A DNA stretch of 64,000 nt from Paucibacter sp. KCTC 42545 (lineage in GTDB: Bacteria; Pseudomonadota; Gammaproteobacteria; Burkholderiales; Burkholderiaceae_C). The notes beneath the pieces were generated by a model, which saw only the letters and a program-made list of their open reading frames with translations, made no database searches and was not told the DNA's origin. Made by a program: the position numbers and the translations under genes. This document shows positions 7,927 to 16,540 of the stretch, one piece after another; position 1 is the stretch's first letter, and each line of letters opens with the position of its first letter. The stretch is taken from contig NZ_CP013692.1 of the NCBI RefSeq assembly GCF_001477625.1, positions 4,464,001-4,528,000 of the forward strand, in the 5' to 3' direction.

Positions 7927-9108
7927 TCAGCCCAGCGCGGTCGGCGTGCCGCCCGAGCGGCGCTGAACCGCCCAGGCCGCCAGCAGCGTGAAGGCGGCGG
8001 CCTGCGTCAGCAGCGCCCAGCCGTAGGGGGCCACCGCTTCCAGCGGCGCGCCCATTTGGTTCAGGCGCAAAAAGGCCTGAATGCCGACCACGGCGGGCAC
8101 GGCATCGCCCAAGGTCTGCAAGGCCGCCGGCAGCGATTCGCGCGGCCAGGAGAAGCCGGCGATGAAGGCAATCGGCAGCGAGGTGCATAACAGTGCCTGC
8201 ATGGCCCGCTCGCGGTCAGCGAACAAGGCGCCCAGGGCCACGCCCAGCGCGGCCACGCCCCAGCAAAAAGGCAGGAGTAAAAGCGCCAGCCCGGCGTTAT
8301 TGCCGCCATGCGGGTAGCCCAGCCAGGGGAACATCAGGCCGAAGTACCAGGCCGCTGAGAGCAGGCCGAAAAGCGCGAAGGCGGCGATGCGGGCCGACCA
8401 GGCCGTGAGGCTGTTGTCCCGCGTAGCCTCAGGCTCGCCGGCTTGCGGGCGGCGCTCAAACCAGGTGCCTACCCACAGCGCGGTGCCGATCAGCAGCAGC
8501 TGCTGGATGATCAGCACCGCCACCGCTGGCACCACATAGCTGCCATAGCCCTCGCTGGGGTTGTAGAGCGCAATCAGTTGCACATTGAGCGGGCTGCGCG
8601 ACTGCTCGGCTTGCAGCGGCGGCTGGCCGCGGGCCTTGAGCGTCTTGAGTTCGGCGCCGGCCGAGACGGTGCCAATCACCTCGCCAAAGCCGCTCAGCAC
8701 CACCTTGTTGGTGAGGAAGTAGGCGCCGTCCGACAGCACTGGAAGGGTGACGGCCTGGCCACGCCCCACATCGCGCTTCATGCCGGCGGGCAGCAGCACA
8801 TAGCCTTCGATCTGGCGGCGTGCCATCAGCGAGCGCGCCTCGGCCTCGTCGGCGCTCACCACGCTCATGTCCAGGCGCGGGCTGGCCTGGGCGAAGCGCA
8901 CGATCTGGCGGCTCAGGCTGCTTTGGTCTTGATCGACGATGGCCACCGGCACGCGCTGCAGCGCCTGCGTCGAATAGGGCCAAGGGTAGAAAAAAGAGTA
9001 AATCACCGGCGCCACTAGCAGCATCAGCAATGCGCCCTGATCACGCAGGGCCGAGGCCAGGGTGGCCCCGAGGTGTTTGAACCACGACATATCGGCTTGC
9101 CCGCTCAT
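7927..9108 (-). CDS. ABC-2 type permease (second of two), exporter subunit
   Basis: A 393-residue YhhJ/YbhR-like permease. It has an N-terminal anchor (LLMLLVAPVIYSFFYPWPY), a large periplasmic domain containing VPVAIVDQDQSSLSRQIVR, then five or so C-terminal membrane segments. The start ATG at 9106-9108 overlaps the stop of the preceding permease by one base (TGATG), indicating translational coupling. It closes the run TolC-HlyD-permease-permease. No gene for an ATP-binding subunit belongs to this set, which is unusual for ABC-2 exporters. The substrate is unknown. Confidence 0.85.
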   Translation of the reverse strand: MSGQADMSWFKHLGATLASALRDQGALLMLLVAPVIYSFFYPWPYSTQALQRVPVAIVDQDQSSLSRQIVRFAQASPRLDMSVVSADEAEARSLMARRQIEGYVLLPAGMKRDVGRGQAVTLPVLSDGAYFLTNKVVLSGFGEVIGTVSAGAELKTLKARGQPPLQAEQSRSPLNVQLIALYNPSEGYGSYVVPAVAVLIIQQLLLIGTALWVGTWFERRPQAGEPEATRDNSLTAWSARIAAFALFGLLSAAWYFGLMFPWLGYPHGGNNAGLALLLLPFCWGVAALGVALGALFADRERAMQALLCTSLPIAFIAGFSWPRESLPAALQTLGDAVPAVVGIQAFLRLNQMGAPLEAVAPYGWALLTQAAAFTLLAAWAVQRRSGGTPTALG

Positions 9109-10295
9109 CAACGCCGCCCCCAGCTGCTGGGCCGCAAGGCCAGGCGCGGCAGCATGAAGCAGGCCGTCATCAGCAGCGCCAGGCTGGCCAGGGCCAAGCC
9201 GCCCAGGGTGGCTTGCAGGTCAGCGGGGCTCAGGCCCGCCTGCAGCAGGCCGATCTGGCCTTGCAAAACCCAGGTGAAGGGCAAGGCTTGCGCCCACATC
9301 CGCGCACCTTCGGGCATGGCCATCAGCGGGAAGGCCAGGCCGGAGAAAGCGAAGGCTGGCGCGGTGATGAAGCCGGCGGCCGAGAGCACCAGGCGCAGCG
9401 AGCGCCCGGCCAGTGCAATCGCCGCGCCCAGCGCCAGGTAGAGCGCGATCATTAAACCGTGCAGTAACAAAAGCGTGCTCAGCGTGCCCTCGGGCACCAA
9501 GCCCAGGCGGCCCAGAATCAGCCAGAAGGCAAAGTTCACCAAATTCAGCAGCAGCCAGGCCGGGGCCAGCTTGGCCAGCAGCGCAGGCAAGGCCTGACCC
9601 CCGCTGGCGGCCAGCCAGGCGGGCGCGGTGGCGTCGCGCAGCTCACGCCCCACCGTCCAGCCGCCGGCGACCATGGCCAGCAGATGCAGCAGGGCGGGGA
9701 TCAGGGCGGTGGCCAGAAACTGCTGGTAGTTCAGCGCGCCGTTGTAGAGCGCGCCCAGGCTGCTGCGCAGGGGCTCGAAGGCCTCTTTGGCGGCCAGCGG
9801 GCTTTGGCCGCGCTTCTCGCGTGCCGTCAACTCAATGCCGGCCGACAAGGTGGCCACCACCGTGCGCACGTCTTTTTGAATCAGGCCCGAATGGCTGGAG
9901 AACTGCGCGTTATGCAGCAGGGCCAGCTGCCCGGCCTGGCCATGCTTGATGCTACGCGCTAGGTCGGGCGGAATCACCAGCGCGGCATAGACCTCGCCGG
10001 CGCGCAAGGCGCGCTGCATGGCTTGCTCGTCGCTGAACTGGGCGCTGAGCGCCAGCCCCGGCGCGCCGTCCAGCATGCGCTGCAACTGGCGCGACAAGGC
10101 GCTGTGGTCGCCGTCCAGCACGCCGATGGGCAAGCGCGTGGGCAGGCCCGCCGCAAAGCTCCAGATCACCATCAGGCCCAGCAGCAAGGGCACCCAGCTC
10201 AGCATGGCCAGGTCGAAGGGGCGCGCCCAGAGCAGGGCGCACTCGCGGCGCAAGCTGTCGCGCCAGGGGCGGGGGTTGCTCAGAGTCTCGGGCAT
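9108..10295 (-). CDS. ABC-2 type permease (first of two), exporter subunit
   Basis: A 395-residue permease related to its neighbour: N-terminal membrane helix near residues 30-50, a periplasmic domain with LPIGVLDGDHSALSRQLQRM, and C-terminal helices from about residue 205. The pair probably forms a heterodimeric channel working with the HlyD-type and TolC-type proteins encoded just upstream, as in YhiI-RbbA-YhhJ-type systems. Those E. coli systems include an ATPase; none is present here. It is 50 bp from the HlyD-type gene and overlaps the next permease by one base. Confidence 0.85.
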   Translation of the reverse strand: MPETLSNPRPWRDSLRRECALLWARPFDLAMLSWVPLLLGLMVIWSFAAGLPTRLPIGVLDGDHSALSRQLQRMLDGAPGLALSAQFSDEQAMQRALRAGEVYAALVIPPDLARSIKHGQAGQLALLHNAQFSSHSGLIQKDVRTVVATLSAGIELTAREKRGQSPLAAKEAFEPLRSSLGALYNGALNYQQFLATALIPALLHLLAMVAGGWTVGRELRDATAPAWLAASGGQALPALLAKLAPAWLLLNLVNFAFWLILGRLGLVPEGTLSTLLLLHGLMIALYLALGAAIALAGRSLRLVLSAAGFITAPAFAFSGLAFPLMAMPEGARMWAQALPFTWVLQGQIGLLQAGLSPADLQATLGGLALASLALLMTACFMLPRLALRPSSWGRR

Positions 10296-10345
10296 GGTGG
10301 GGTCAATGCGGCATCAAGGCACGCGGCGGGCGGGCAGATGAAGGC

Positions 10346-11335
10346 TCACTTCACCAGCACACTCATCCCGGGCCGCGCTTGCGCAATCGGCTGCAGTGGC
10401 TTGGCCTTGACCTCAAAGGTCCGCAAGTCATAGCCCTGGTTGGCACGCGTGGCGCGCCAGGTGGCGAAGTCCGGCAGCACTTGCGAGGCCGTGACCTTGA
10501 AGCGCACCGTGAGCGGCTTGGCCTGGCTCTTCAGCGCGGGCAACTCGGCGTCGAACTCCTGGCCGATGGCAAAGCGGGCCAGCTGGTCTTCACGCACATT
10601 GAACACGGCCCATTGGTTTTGCAAGTCCACCACGGTCAGCACCGGCACGCCGGCGGGCGACAACTCGCCCACCTTGGCCAGCAGCTTGGCCACTTCGCCG
10701 CCCACCGGGCTGCGCAGTTCGGTCTCGGCGCGGGCGCTTTCCACTTCCTGCACCACGCCGGCGACTTGGGCGGCTTGGGCGGCGGCCGCGGCCTTGTCTT
10801 CGCTGCGGGCGCCGGCGCGGGCCATATCGGCTTGCGCCTTGGCCGCATCGGCCAGGCCTTGCGAGGCATGCCAGTTGGCTTCGGCCTCGTCGCGCTTTTG
10901 CTGTGCCACCAGGCCGTCTTTGTAAAGGCTCTCCACCCGCTCGTAGCTCTTCTTGGCCAGTTCGGCCCCGACCTTGGCGCGCTCGTAATTGCTTTGCGCC
11001 ATGCGGATCTCTTCGGGCCGCGCGCCGTTCTTGGCTTTTTGCGCCACCGCTTGCGCAGCCAGTTCGGCGCTATTGGCTTGTGCCAGCTTGGCCGCGACTT
11101 CGGGGCTGTTGATGCGCAGCAGCAGGCTGCCGGGCGCGACCTTCTGGCCCTCTTGCACCATCAGCTCGGCGATGCGGCCGGTGAGCTTGGGCGCGATATC
11201 GGTTTCCTGCGCTTCCATCATGCCTTGCAGCTGCTGGGGCGGCTCGCGGCCACCTTGCAGCAAGGCGTAAACGCCCCAGGCGCCCAGGCCCAGCAAGAGG
11301 ACGGGCGCGACGATCTGGCTTGGTTTGAGTTTCAT
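10346..11335 (-). CDS. HlyD/EmrA-family periplasmic adaptor (membrane fusion protein)
   Basis: A 329-residue adaptor with an N-terminal membrane anchor (residues about 8-26). A lipoyl half-motif (MMEAQETDIAPKLTGRIAEL) comes next, then a long Ala/Glu/Lys-rich alpha-helical hairpin (about 75-200), the second lipoyl half (RSPVGGEVAKLLAKVGELS), and a beta-barrel domain. Such proteins bridge an inner-membrane transporter to a TolC channel. Its position between the tolC-like gene (52 bp upstream) and two ABC-2 permeases gives its likely partners. The substrate cannot be read from the sequence. Confidence 0.88.
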   Translation of the reverse strand: MKLKPSQIVAPVLLLGLGAWGVYALLQGGREPPQQLQGMMEAQETDIAPKLTGRIAELMVQEGQKVAPGSLLLRINSPEVAAKLAQANSAELAAQAVAQKAKNGARPEEIRMAQSNYERAKVGAELAKKSYERVESLYKDGLVAQQKRDEAEANWHASQGLADAAKAQADMARAGARSEDKAAAAAQAAQVAGVVQEVESARAETELRSPVGGEVAKLLAKVGELSPAGVPVLTVVDLQNQWAVFNVREDQLARFAIGQEFDAELPALKSQAKPLTVRFKVTASQVLPDFATWRATRANQGYDLRTFEVKAKPLQPIAQARPGMSVLVK

Positions 11336-11387
11336 GGCTTTGCTATTCGTTCTACTTGCTTGCGGGCTTGCTTGCTGAAGCGCTGAT

Positions 11388-12812
11388 TCACTCGACGCGC
11401 AGATCGGCTTGCGCCAGGAACTCGCCCAGGCGATGAATCTGGCCGCTGGCTTGCAGCAGGCCGGTCAGGGCCATCACGTACTCATACGCCACTTGGGCGC
11501 GCTCGGTGCGCAGCTTGGCCAGATTGAGTTCGGCGTCGATCAAATCAAGCGCCGTGCTGGTGCCCTGGCGCAGGCCGGCTTGGCGCAGGCGCAGCAGCTC
11601 CAGGCCCAGCTCGTCTTGCGGCGCCAGGCCGATGAATTGCTCGCGCGCACGTTCGGCGCTGCGCCACTGCTTTTCCACCAGCAGGGCGATGTCGCTGCGG
11701 GCCTGGGCATCGGCGGCATTGACCTGCTCGATCTGCTTGGCGTGTGAGCGCGACAAGGCCTCGTGGTCAAGCGAATCCCACAGATTTACCCGCACGCCCA
11801 CACCGGCCACCCAGTCGCGGTTATGGCTCAAATTGCTTTGGCCAAAGGCAAACAGCTGTGGCTTGTTGAGCGCGTCGCCTGCGGCCTTGGCTTGCTCGGC
11901 CTGGCTGCGTTTGGCGGCCACTTTGGCCAAGCCGGGGTGGTGGGCCAGGGCTTGGTCAATGAACTCTTGCAGCGGTGCCAGCGGCTGGCTGCGCAGGGCC
12001 AGCGGTGTGCTGGGCGTGGGCGGCGCTCCCGCCAGCTTGACGCTGCGGGCCAGGGCCACCGCGGCCATCTCGGCATCGCTGCGTGCCTTGCGGGCCTGGT
12101 GGCGGGCATCTTCCAGCGCGGCGCGCGCCTGCAGGCGTTCGAGCTGGGACACAACGCCGACCTTGAGCATCTTCTCCAGCGCCGCATCATGCTCGGCCAC
12201 GCCTTGCACCACCGCCTCGCGCAAAGCGGCGGCGCGGCGCGCCAGCTGGGTCTGGAAGTAACGCTGCGCCAACTGGCCCAGTGCTTCTTCTTCAATATGG
12301 CTCAGCTCGGCCTGCGCCTCGTCACCCTGGGCTTTGCTCAAGCCGCGCGCTGCGTCGGCCGCGCCGCCCATATAGATCGGCCAGACCGCGTTGAGGATGG
12401 CGGTTTGATTGCTGTTGCGCCGCTCAAGCGTGTAGTCGGAAGGCAGCGGGGGCAGGGGCGGCAACAAGCCGGCAAGGCCTGGCGGCAAGAGGCCGATCGC
12501 GTTACCAAGACCCTGGTTGAGCGGATCCAGGTTCAGGTCAAGGCTGGCCTTGTAGCGGTAAGCGGCGCCGTAGAGGCTGACGATGGGCCCGCCCAGCCGG
12601 GCAACGCCTTCGCTCTGCGCCTGGCGGTAGGCCACATTTGCGCGCGCGCCGGCCAGCTGATCGGAGCCTTGTTGCAGCTGCTGCACGGCGTCCTGCCAGC
12701 TCAGTCCTGGCGGTGCCGCCGTGTCCGCCGCCCAGGCTTGGGCGAGCAGCATGGGCAGGAAAAAAATCAGCCGCAGCGCGGCTTTCGATGGGGTGGGGAT
12801 GGAGGCGCTCAC
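11388..12812 (-). CDS. TolC-family outer-membrane efflux protein
   Basis: A 474-residue protein with a signal peptide ending near AQAWAA and two OEP repeats of long coiled-coil helices (about 60-250 and 265-465), typical of the TolC/NodT family. It would form the outer-membrane exit duct for the following HlyD protein and permeases. It starts 56 bp after the chaN stop on the same strand, with no convincing terminator between, so it may be read from the heme operon promoter. That continuity is an inference. Confidence 0.9.
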   Translation of the reverse strand: MSASIPTPSKAALRLIFFLPMLLAQAWAADTAAPPGLSWQDAVQQLQQGSDQLAGARANVAYRQAQSEGVARLGGPIVSLYGAAYRYKASLDLNLDPLNQGLGNAIGLLPPGLAGLLPPLPPLPSDYTLERRNSNQTAILNAVWPIYMGGAADAARGLSKAQGDEAQAELSHIEEEALGQLAQRYFQTQLARRAAALREAVVQGVAEHDAALEKMLKVGVVSQLERLQARAALEDARHQARKARSDAEMAAVALARSVKLAGAPPTPSTPLALRSQPLAPLQEFIDQALAHHPGLAKVAAKRSQAEQAKAAGDALNKPQLFAFGQSNLSHNRDWVAGVGVRVNLWDSLDHEALSRSHAKQIEQVNAADAQARSDIALLVEKQWRSAERAREQFIGLAPQDELGLELLRLRQAGLRQGTSTALDLIDAELNLAKLRTERAQVAYEYVMALTGLLQASGQIHRLGEFLAQADLRVE

Positions 12813-12868
12813 GCCGCTGAGGTTAACCGATCTCGATGGCTGTTTGGCCGCACTGAGGGGGGCTCCAA

Positions 12869-13870
12869 TTAGGGGGTCGCAGGCGGCATCTTGAAGCCGG
12901 CGCAGGGATCATCGCGCGTGGCGGCCGGCGTGCGCCAGACATGGGTGTACAAGCCGGCAGTGGGCTGGCCAATCTCGGCGAACCCAACGCTGATCACACG
13001 CGCTTTTGGGGCCTGCTGCTGAATCCAATAGGCCAAGCCATAGTCGCTGCGGATATGACCATTGCCGGCCAGCAGCAGTACCGGTTTGGCGCCGGCCTTG
13101 GCGGCGGCTTTCATGGTGCTCCACAGGCTGGCGTCGCGCAGGCCTTGCGCCCAGATCATGCCTTCGAGCCGTGGGCCGCTGAGTTGGCCGCAATGGCCTT
13201 GCACCAGGTCGGCGGCCAAAGCGGCGCGCCCCGGCGCTGACAAAGGTGTCGCGTCCATTTGCGCGCGGGCGAAGTCGGGCAAGGCATCGCGGCCTTCTCG
13301 TGCGACCTGGCGTGCCAGCGGGGTTGCCACATTGCCGCCGAGCAATGTCATGCCCGAAGCCCTCAGCCCTTCAAACAAAGCCTCGTGCAAAGGCCAGCGC
13401 CAGGCCTTGGCCTCAAAGCCGGCGCCGCTGAGTTGACTCAGCAGATCCAGTTCGGGCCGCAGCTGCAGCTGCGCAGGGGCAGGCAGGTGCTCGGCAACGG
13501 CCACGGCGGGCGCACGCAACTGGGCCAGCAGCGCGCCGCGGCGCTGATGATGCAAGGGGTTGTCATGCACTTCACCCAGCAGCACAAAGTCGCTCTGGCG
13601 CATCAGCGTCAACAAGTCGGCCGGGCTCAGCACTTCTTGGCTGCGGCTATCGATCAAGCTTTCGCCCGTGGGCTCTGTTGCTTCGGGGCTGGCTTGGGCA
13701 GTCGTCGTTGCCATCATCACTGCCGCTGCCGCCAGCAGCAGTGCGATGGCCGGACGAGCTTGGTGTGAAGGCGCATGGCGGGCGGGCATGGAGTCGTGCA
13801 GCATTGGGATGAGATTCTCAAAAAGAGCGGGCGCTCTGGTGTCGATGGGCCGCAAGAGGATGGAACTCAT
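12869..13870 (-). CDS. ChaN-family (heme-binding, Tiki-superfamily) exported protein
   Basis: A protein of up to 333 residues. The core begins at FVLLGEVHDNPLHHQRRG, the ChaN signature, and ends with LLLAGNGHIRSDYG. Campylobacter ChaN binds paired hemes and is an iron-regulated outer-membrane lipoprotein (known for the family). Here the signal peptide ends near TTTAQA without a lipobox cysteine, so it is probably periplasmic. The ATG at 13870 overlaps the tonB stop (ATGA), favouring coupled translation, but an in-frame ATG at about residue 28 (MPARHAP) gives a more typical signal peptide. Last recognisable heme gene of the operon. Confidence 0.82.
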   Translation of the reverse strand: MSSILLRPIDTRAPALFENLIPMLHDSMPARHAPSHQARPAIALLLAAAAVMMATTTAQASPEATEPTGESLIDSRSQEVLSPADLLTLMRQSDFVLLGEVHDNPLHHQRRGALLAQLRAPAVAVAEHLPAPAQLQLRPELDLLSQLSGAGFEAKAWRWPLHEALFEGLRASGMTLLGGNVATPLARQVAREGRDALPDFARAQMDATPLSAPGRAALAADLVQGHCGQLSGPRLEGMIWAQGLRDASLWSTMKAAAKAGAKPVLLLAGNGHIRSDYGLAYWIQQQAPKARVISVGFAEIGQPTAGLYTHVWRTPAATRDDPCAGFKMPPATP

Positions 13871-14616
13871 TGCAGCAGATCTTGTTGCAAGGTGAAGCGC
13901 ACCGGGTACTCCACCCAGCTGGCGACGGTTTGCTCCCCACGCCGGGCCGGGATGAAACGACAGGCTTGCGCGACCAGTCGGGCCGCTTCATCGAATAGAC
14001 GCAGGCCGCTGCCCTGCTTGAGCTGGATGTCGGTCGCGCGGCCTTGTTCGTCCACTTGCACCCGCAGCGTGACCCGCCCTTGCAGGCCGCGTTCGCGCAG
14101 CAGGGCGGGATAGAGCCGGGCGGTGTTGCTGGCCGAGCATTGGCCATGCTCGGGCGGCAGGCTGGCCGCCACCCACTGGGCTTCGGGCGGCTGTTTGCTG
14201 GGGGCCGGTGCTGGCGCTGGCGTGGGGGACTTGCTGTCGACGGCCGCGGGCGCATCGGTGGTATGGGCCAGCAAGGGCGCGGGCTTGAGCGTTGGCGCGG
14301 CAGGGACGATGGCTTCGCTTGCTTCTTGGGCGGTGAGTGTGGTGTGGGCGGGCAGCGCGGCAGCGGGCGGTAAGCGCGGACGCAGACGTGATTGCGCATG
14401 GCTAGAAGCCGCCTCCGTCACCTCGCTGGCAGCGCGCCGCTGAGGCACGATGAAGGCGCTGATCCTGGCGCCATCGGCGGTTTGGGTGGGCTGGGCGCGC
14501 AGGCGCTGCGGCGTGGCGCTTGAACTCCAGGTCCAGCAGCAAAGCAATGCGGCTGAATGCAAGATGAGCGATAGCCATAGGCCTGGCCTCAGGGGCCAGC
14601 TCATGCGCCAGCTCAT
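13867..14616 (-). CDS. tonB: TonB-family energy transducer
   Basis: A 249-residue protein: an N-terminal membrane anchor (LWLSLILHSAALLCCW), a Pro/Ala-rich periplasmic linker (about 90-165), and a C-terminal TonB domain with YPALLRERGLQGRVTLRVQVDEQG and a YPVRFTL ending. It would deliver proton-motive energy to the heme receptor upstream. No exbB or exbD is in the window, so those partners must be elsewhere. The start is placed at 14616 because this ATG overlaps the hmuV stop (ATGA); the open frame continues upstream but lacks any similarity there. Confidence 0.88.
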   Translation of the reverse strand: MSWRMSWPLRPGLWLSLILHSAALLCCWTWSSSATPQRLRAQPTQTADGARISAFIVPQRRAASEVTEAASSHAQSRLRPRLPPAAALPAHTTLTAQEASEAIVPAAPTLKPAPLLAHTTDAPAAVDSKSPTPAPAPAPSKQPPEAQWVAASLPPEHGQCSASNTARLYPALLRERGLQGRVTLRVQVDEQGRATDIQLKQGSGLRLFDEAARLVAQACRFIPARRGEQTVASWVEYPVRFTLQQDLLQ

Positions 14617-15410
14617 GCCGCCTCCGCCACCCGACGCGCGGAAACGGGGCCTGCGCGGCTGGCCAGCAAGGCCATGCCCTCGGCGTCTTGCAAGAGCCGC
14701 AGGCGCAGGCCGTAGAGCTGTTCCAGCAGCGGCAGCACGGCGGGAACCGCCTCGCAATCGGCCAGGATCTGGCCGTCCTTCAAGAGCCATAGGCGCTCGA
14801 AGTGATTCATGGCCAGGCTCATATCGTGCAAGACCGCGACCAAGGCATGACCGCGCTCGGCGGCAAATTCGCGCATCGCGTGCATCAGCTCCAAGACCAA
14901 GCCGGGGTCCAGCGCCGCCAGCGGTTCATCCACCAGCAGCACGCCGCCTTCGGCATCCCAGAGCTGCGCGAAGACGCGGGCCAACTGCACCCGCGCTTGC
15001 TCGCCTCCCGACAAGGTGTCGAAGCGCCGCCCCCAGAGATGGCTGGCATGTGCTTGCGCCAAGGCCTGGCGCACGAGCGCCATTTGCGTCGGATCGAACT
15101 CGCGTGCCACACGGCCGAGCGACACCACCAACTCGACCGGCAAGGCGAATGCCAGGCCATGGGCCTGAGGCAGTACGGCGCGTCGGCGCGCCAGTTCGGG
15201 CGCCGACCAATGCTGCAGATCGCGGCCGCCCAAGGTGACTGAGCCCTGAGAGGCGGGCAGCTCCTTGGCCAGCAGTTTCAGCAGGCTGGATTTGCCGGCG
15301 CCGCTGGGGCCCAGGATGGCGACGCGATCACCGGCCCGCAGCTGCAGATTGAAGCGACCCAGCTGGCGCGAACCCACGCGCAGCGAGGCTTGGTGCACTT
15401 GCATCAACAT
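14613..15410 (-). CDS. hmuV: Hemin ABC transporter, ATP-binding protein
   Basis: A 265-residue ABC ATPase: Walker A GPSGAGKSS near residue 35, signature LSGGEQARVQLAR near 132, Walker B VLLVDEPLAALDP, and an H-loop VAVLHD. The pattern and the neighbours (HmuT, HmuU) assign it to heme import of the BhuV/HmuV class. It starts 3 bp after the hmuU stop and its own stop overlaps tonB by four bases. A second ATG two codons downstream (15404) is equally possible as start. It is the only ABC ATPase in this 13-kb run. Confidence 0.93.
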   Translation of the reverse strand: MLMQVHQASLRVGSRQLGRFNLQLRAGDRVAILGPSGAGKSSLLKLLAKELPASQGSVTLGGRDLQHWSAPELARRRAVLPQAHGLAFALPVELVVSLGRVAREFDPTQMALVRQALAQAHASHLWGRRFDTLSGGEQARVQLARVFAQLWDAEGGVLLVDEPLAALDPGLVLELMHAMREFAAERGHALVAVLHDMSLAMNHFERLWLLKDGQILADCEAVPAVLPLLEQLYGLRLRLLQDAEGMALLASRAGPVSARRVAEAA

Positions 15411-15413
15411 GGC

Positions 15414-16505
15414 TCAAACACTCCCCATGCGCTGCACCGACTTGCGCAACATGAACAAAAACCAGGGGGCACCGATCAAGGCGCTGAACACGCCCACCGG
15501 GATTTCGGCCGGTATGGCCAGGGTGCGCGCCAGCGTGTCGGCCAGCATCAGCAGCAAAGCCCCCGCCAGCATCGCGATTGGCAGCACGCGGCGCAGGTCT
15601 GCCCCCACCCATTGGCGGGCCAGGTGCGGCGCCATCAAACCGATGAAGCCGATGCTGCCGCACCAGGCCACGGCCAAGGCGCTGAGCAAGGCCACGCAGG
15701 CGATGGTCTGCAATCGCAAGCTATGGACCTGCACGCCCACATGGCTGGCCGCCGCCTCGCCAAGGGCCAGGGCGTTGAGCCGGGGCGCCATGCGTTTGGC
15801 CAGAGTCGCCGCCAGCACCACGGCCCCACCCATCAGCGCCACCATCAACCAGCTGGCGCCGGCCAAGGAACCCAGGGTCCAAAAGCTCAGTGAGCGCAGT
15901 TGCTCATCCGTGGCCAGGTGGCTGCACAAGCCGACCAGCGCAAAGGCCAGGGCCTGAATCGCCAGGCCGCTGAGCAGCAGCGCGGCGATGGAGCCCGGTG
16001 CCAGCCAGCGCGCCAAGCGCTCCAAGGCGAAGCACACCAGCAAGGCGCCGGCGAAGCCGACGGCCGGCAGCAGCCAAACCCGCCAGGGCGCAGGCAGGGC
16101 CAGTTGCAGGCCGGCGAACAGGGTCAGGCTCAGGGCCACAGCGGCCGCCGCACCGCTGGTGACACCCAGCAGGGCCGGGTCGGCCATCGGGTTGCGGAAC
16201 AGGGCTTGGCTCAAGGCACCCGCCAGCCCAAGCCCCGCCCCAACGCTGGCCGCCAGCAAGATGCGTGGCAGGCGCAGCTGCCACAGCACATGGGCGCCGG
16301 CGCTGCCGCTGTCCTCAGTCCACGGCCCGTGCAGCCAGTCCTGCAGGCCAATCGGCACGGCGCCCAGCTGGCTCAGCGTGAGCAGGAGCCCTAGCAAGGC
16401 GGCGGGCAAGGCGAGCATGCGCAGCAGGCGTGCACGCGAGCCGGGCTGGACAAGTGGGCGATCCAAGCCCGCCGCAGCGGGTAGGCTGGCATTGAGGCGG
16501 CTCAT
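15414..16505 (-). CDS. hmuU: Hemin ABC transporter, FecCD-family permease
   Basis: A 363-residue permease with about ten membrane segments. FecCD hallmarks are the LRLPRILLAASVGAGLGLAG stretch (about 80-100), the NPMADPALLGV motif, and GSIGFIGLMAPHLAR, followed by an LMLADTLARTL region near the C-terminus. It carries heme across the inner membrane with HmuV. A good ribosome site (AAGGAG) lies ten bases before ATG 16505. It follows hmuT by 35 bp. Confidence 0.93.
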   Translation of the reverse strand: MSRLNASLPAAAGLDRPLVQPGSRARLLRMLALPAALLGLLLTLSQLGAVPIGLQDWLHGPWTEDSGSAGAHVLWQLRLPRILLAASVGAGLGLAGALSQALFRNPMADPALLGVTSGAAAAVALSLTLFAGLQLALPAPWRVWLLPAVGFAGALLVCFALERLARWLAPGSIAALLLSGLAIQALAFALVGLCSHLATDEQLRSLSFWTLGSLAGASWLMVALMGGAVVLAATLAKRMAPRLNALALGEAAASHVGVQVHSLRLQTIACVALLSALAVAWCGSIGFIGLMAPHLARQWVGADLRRVLPIAMLAGALLLMLADTLARTLAIPAEIPVGVFSALIGAPWFLFMLRKSVQRMGSV

Positions 16506-16540
16506 GGGCAGGCGCTCCTTCTACTCTCGCTCAATTTGGC

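Noticed and set aside
11345..11385. CTTGCTTGC repeats before the HlyD gene
   Set aside because: Short low-complexity run inside a 52-bp gap; nothing to separate it from chance.
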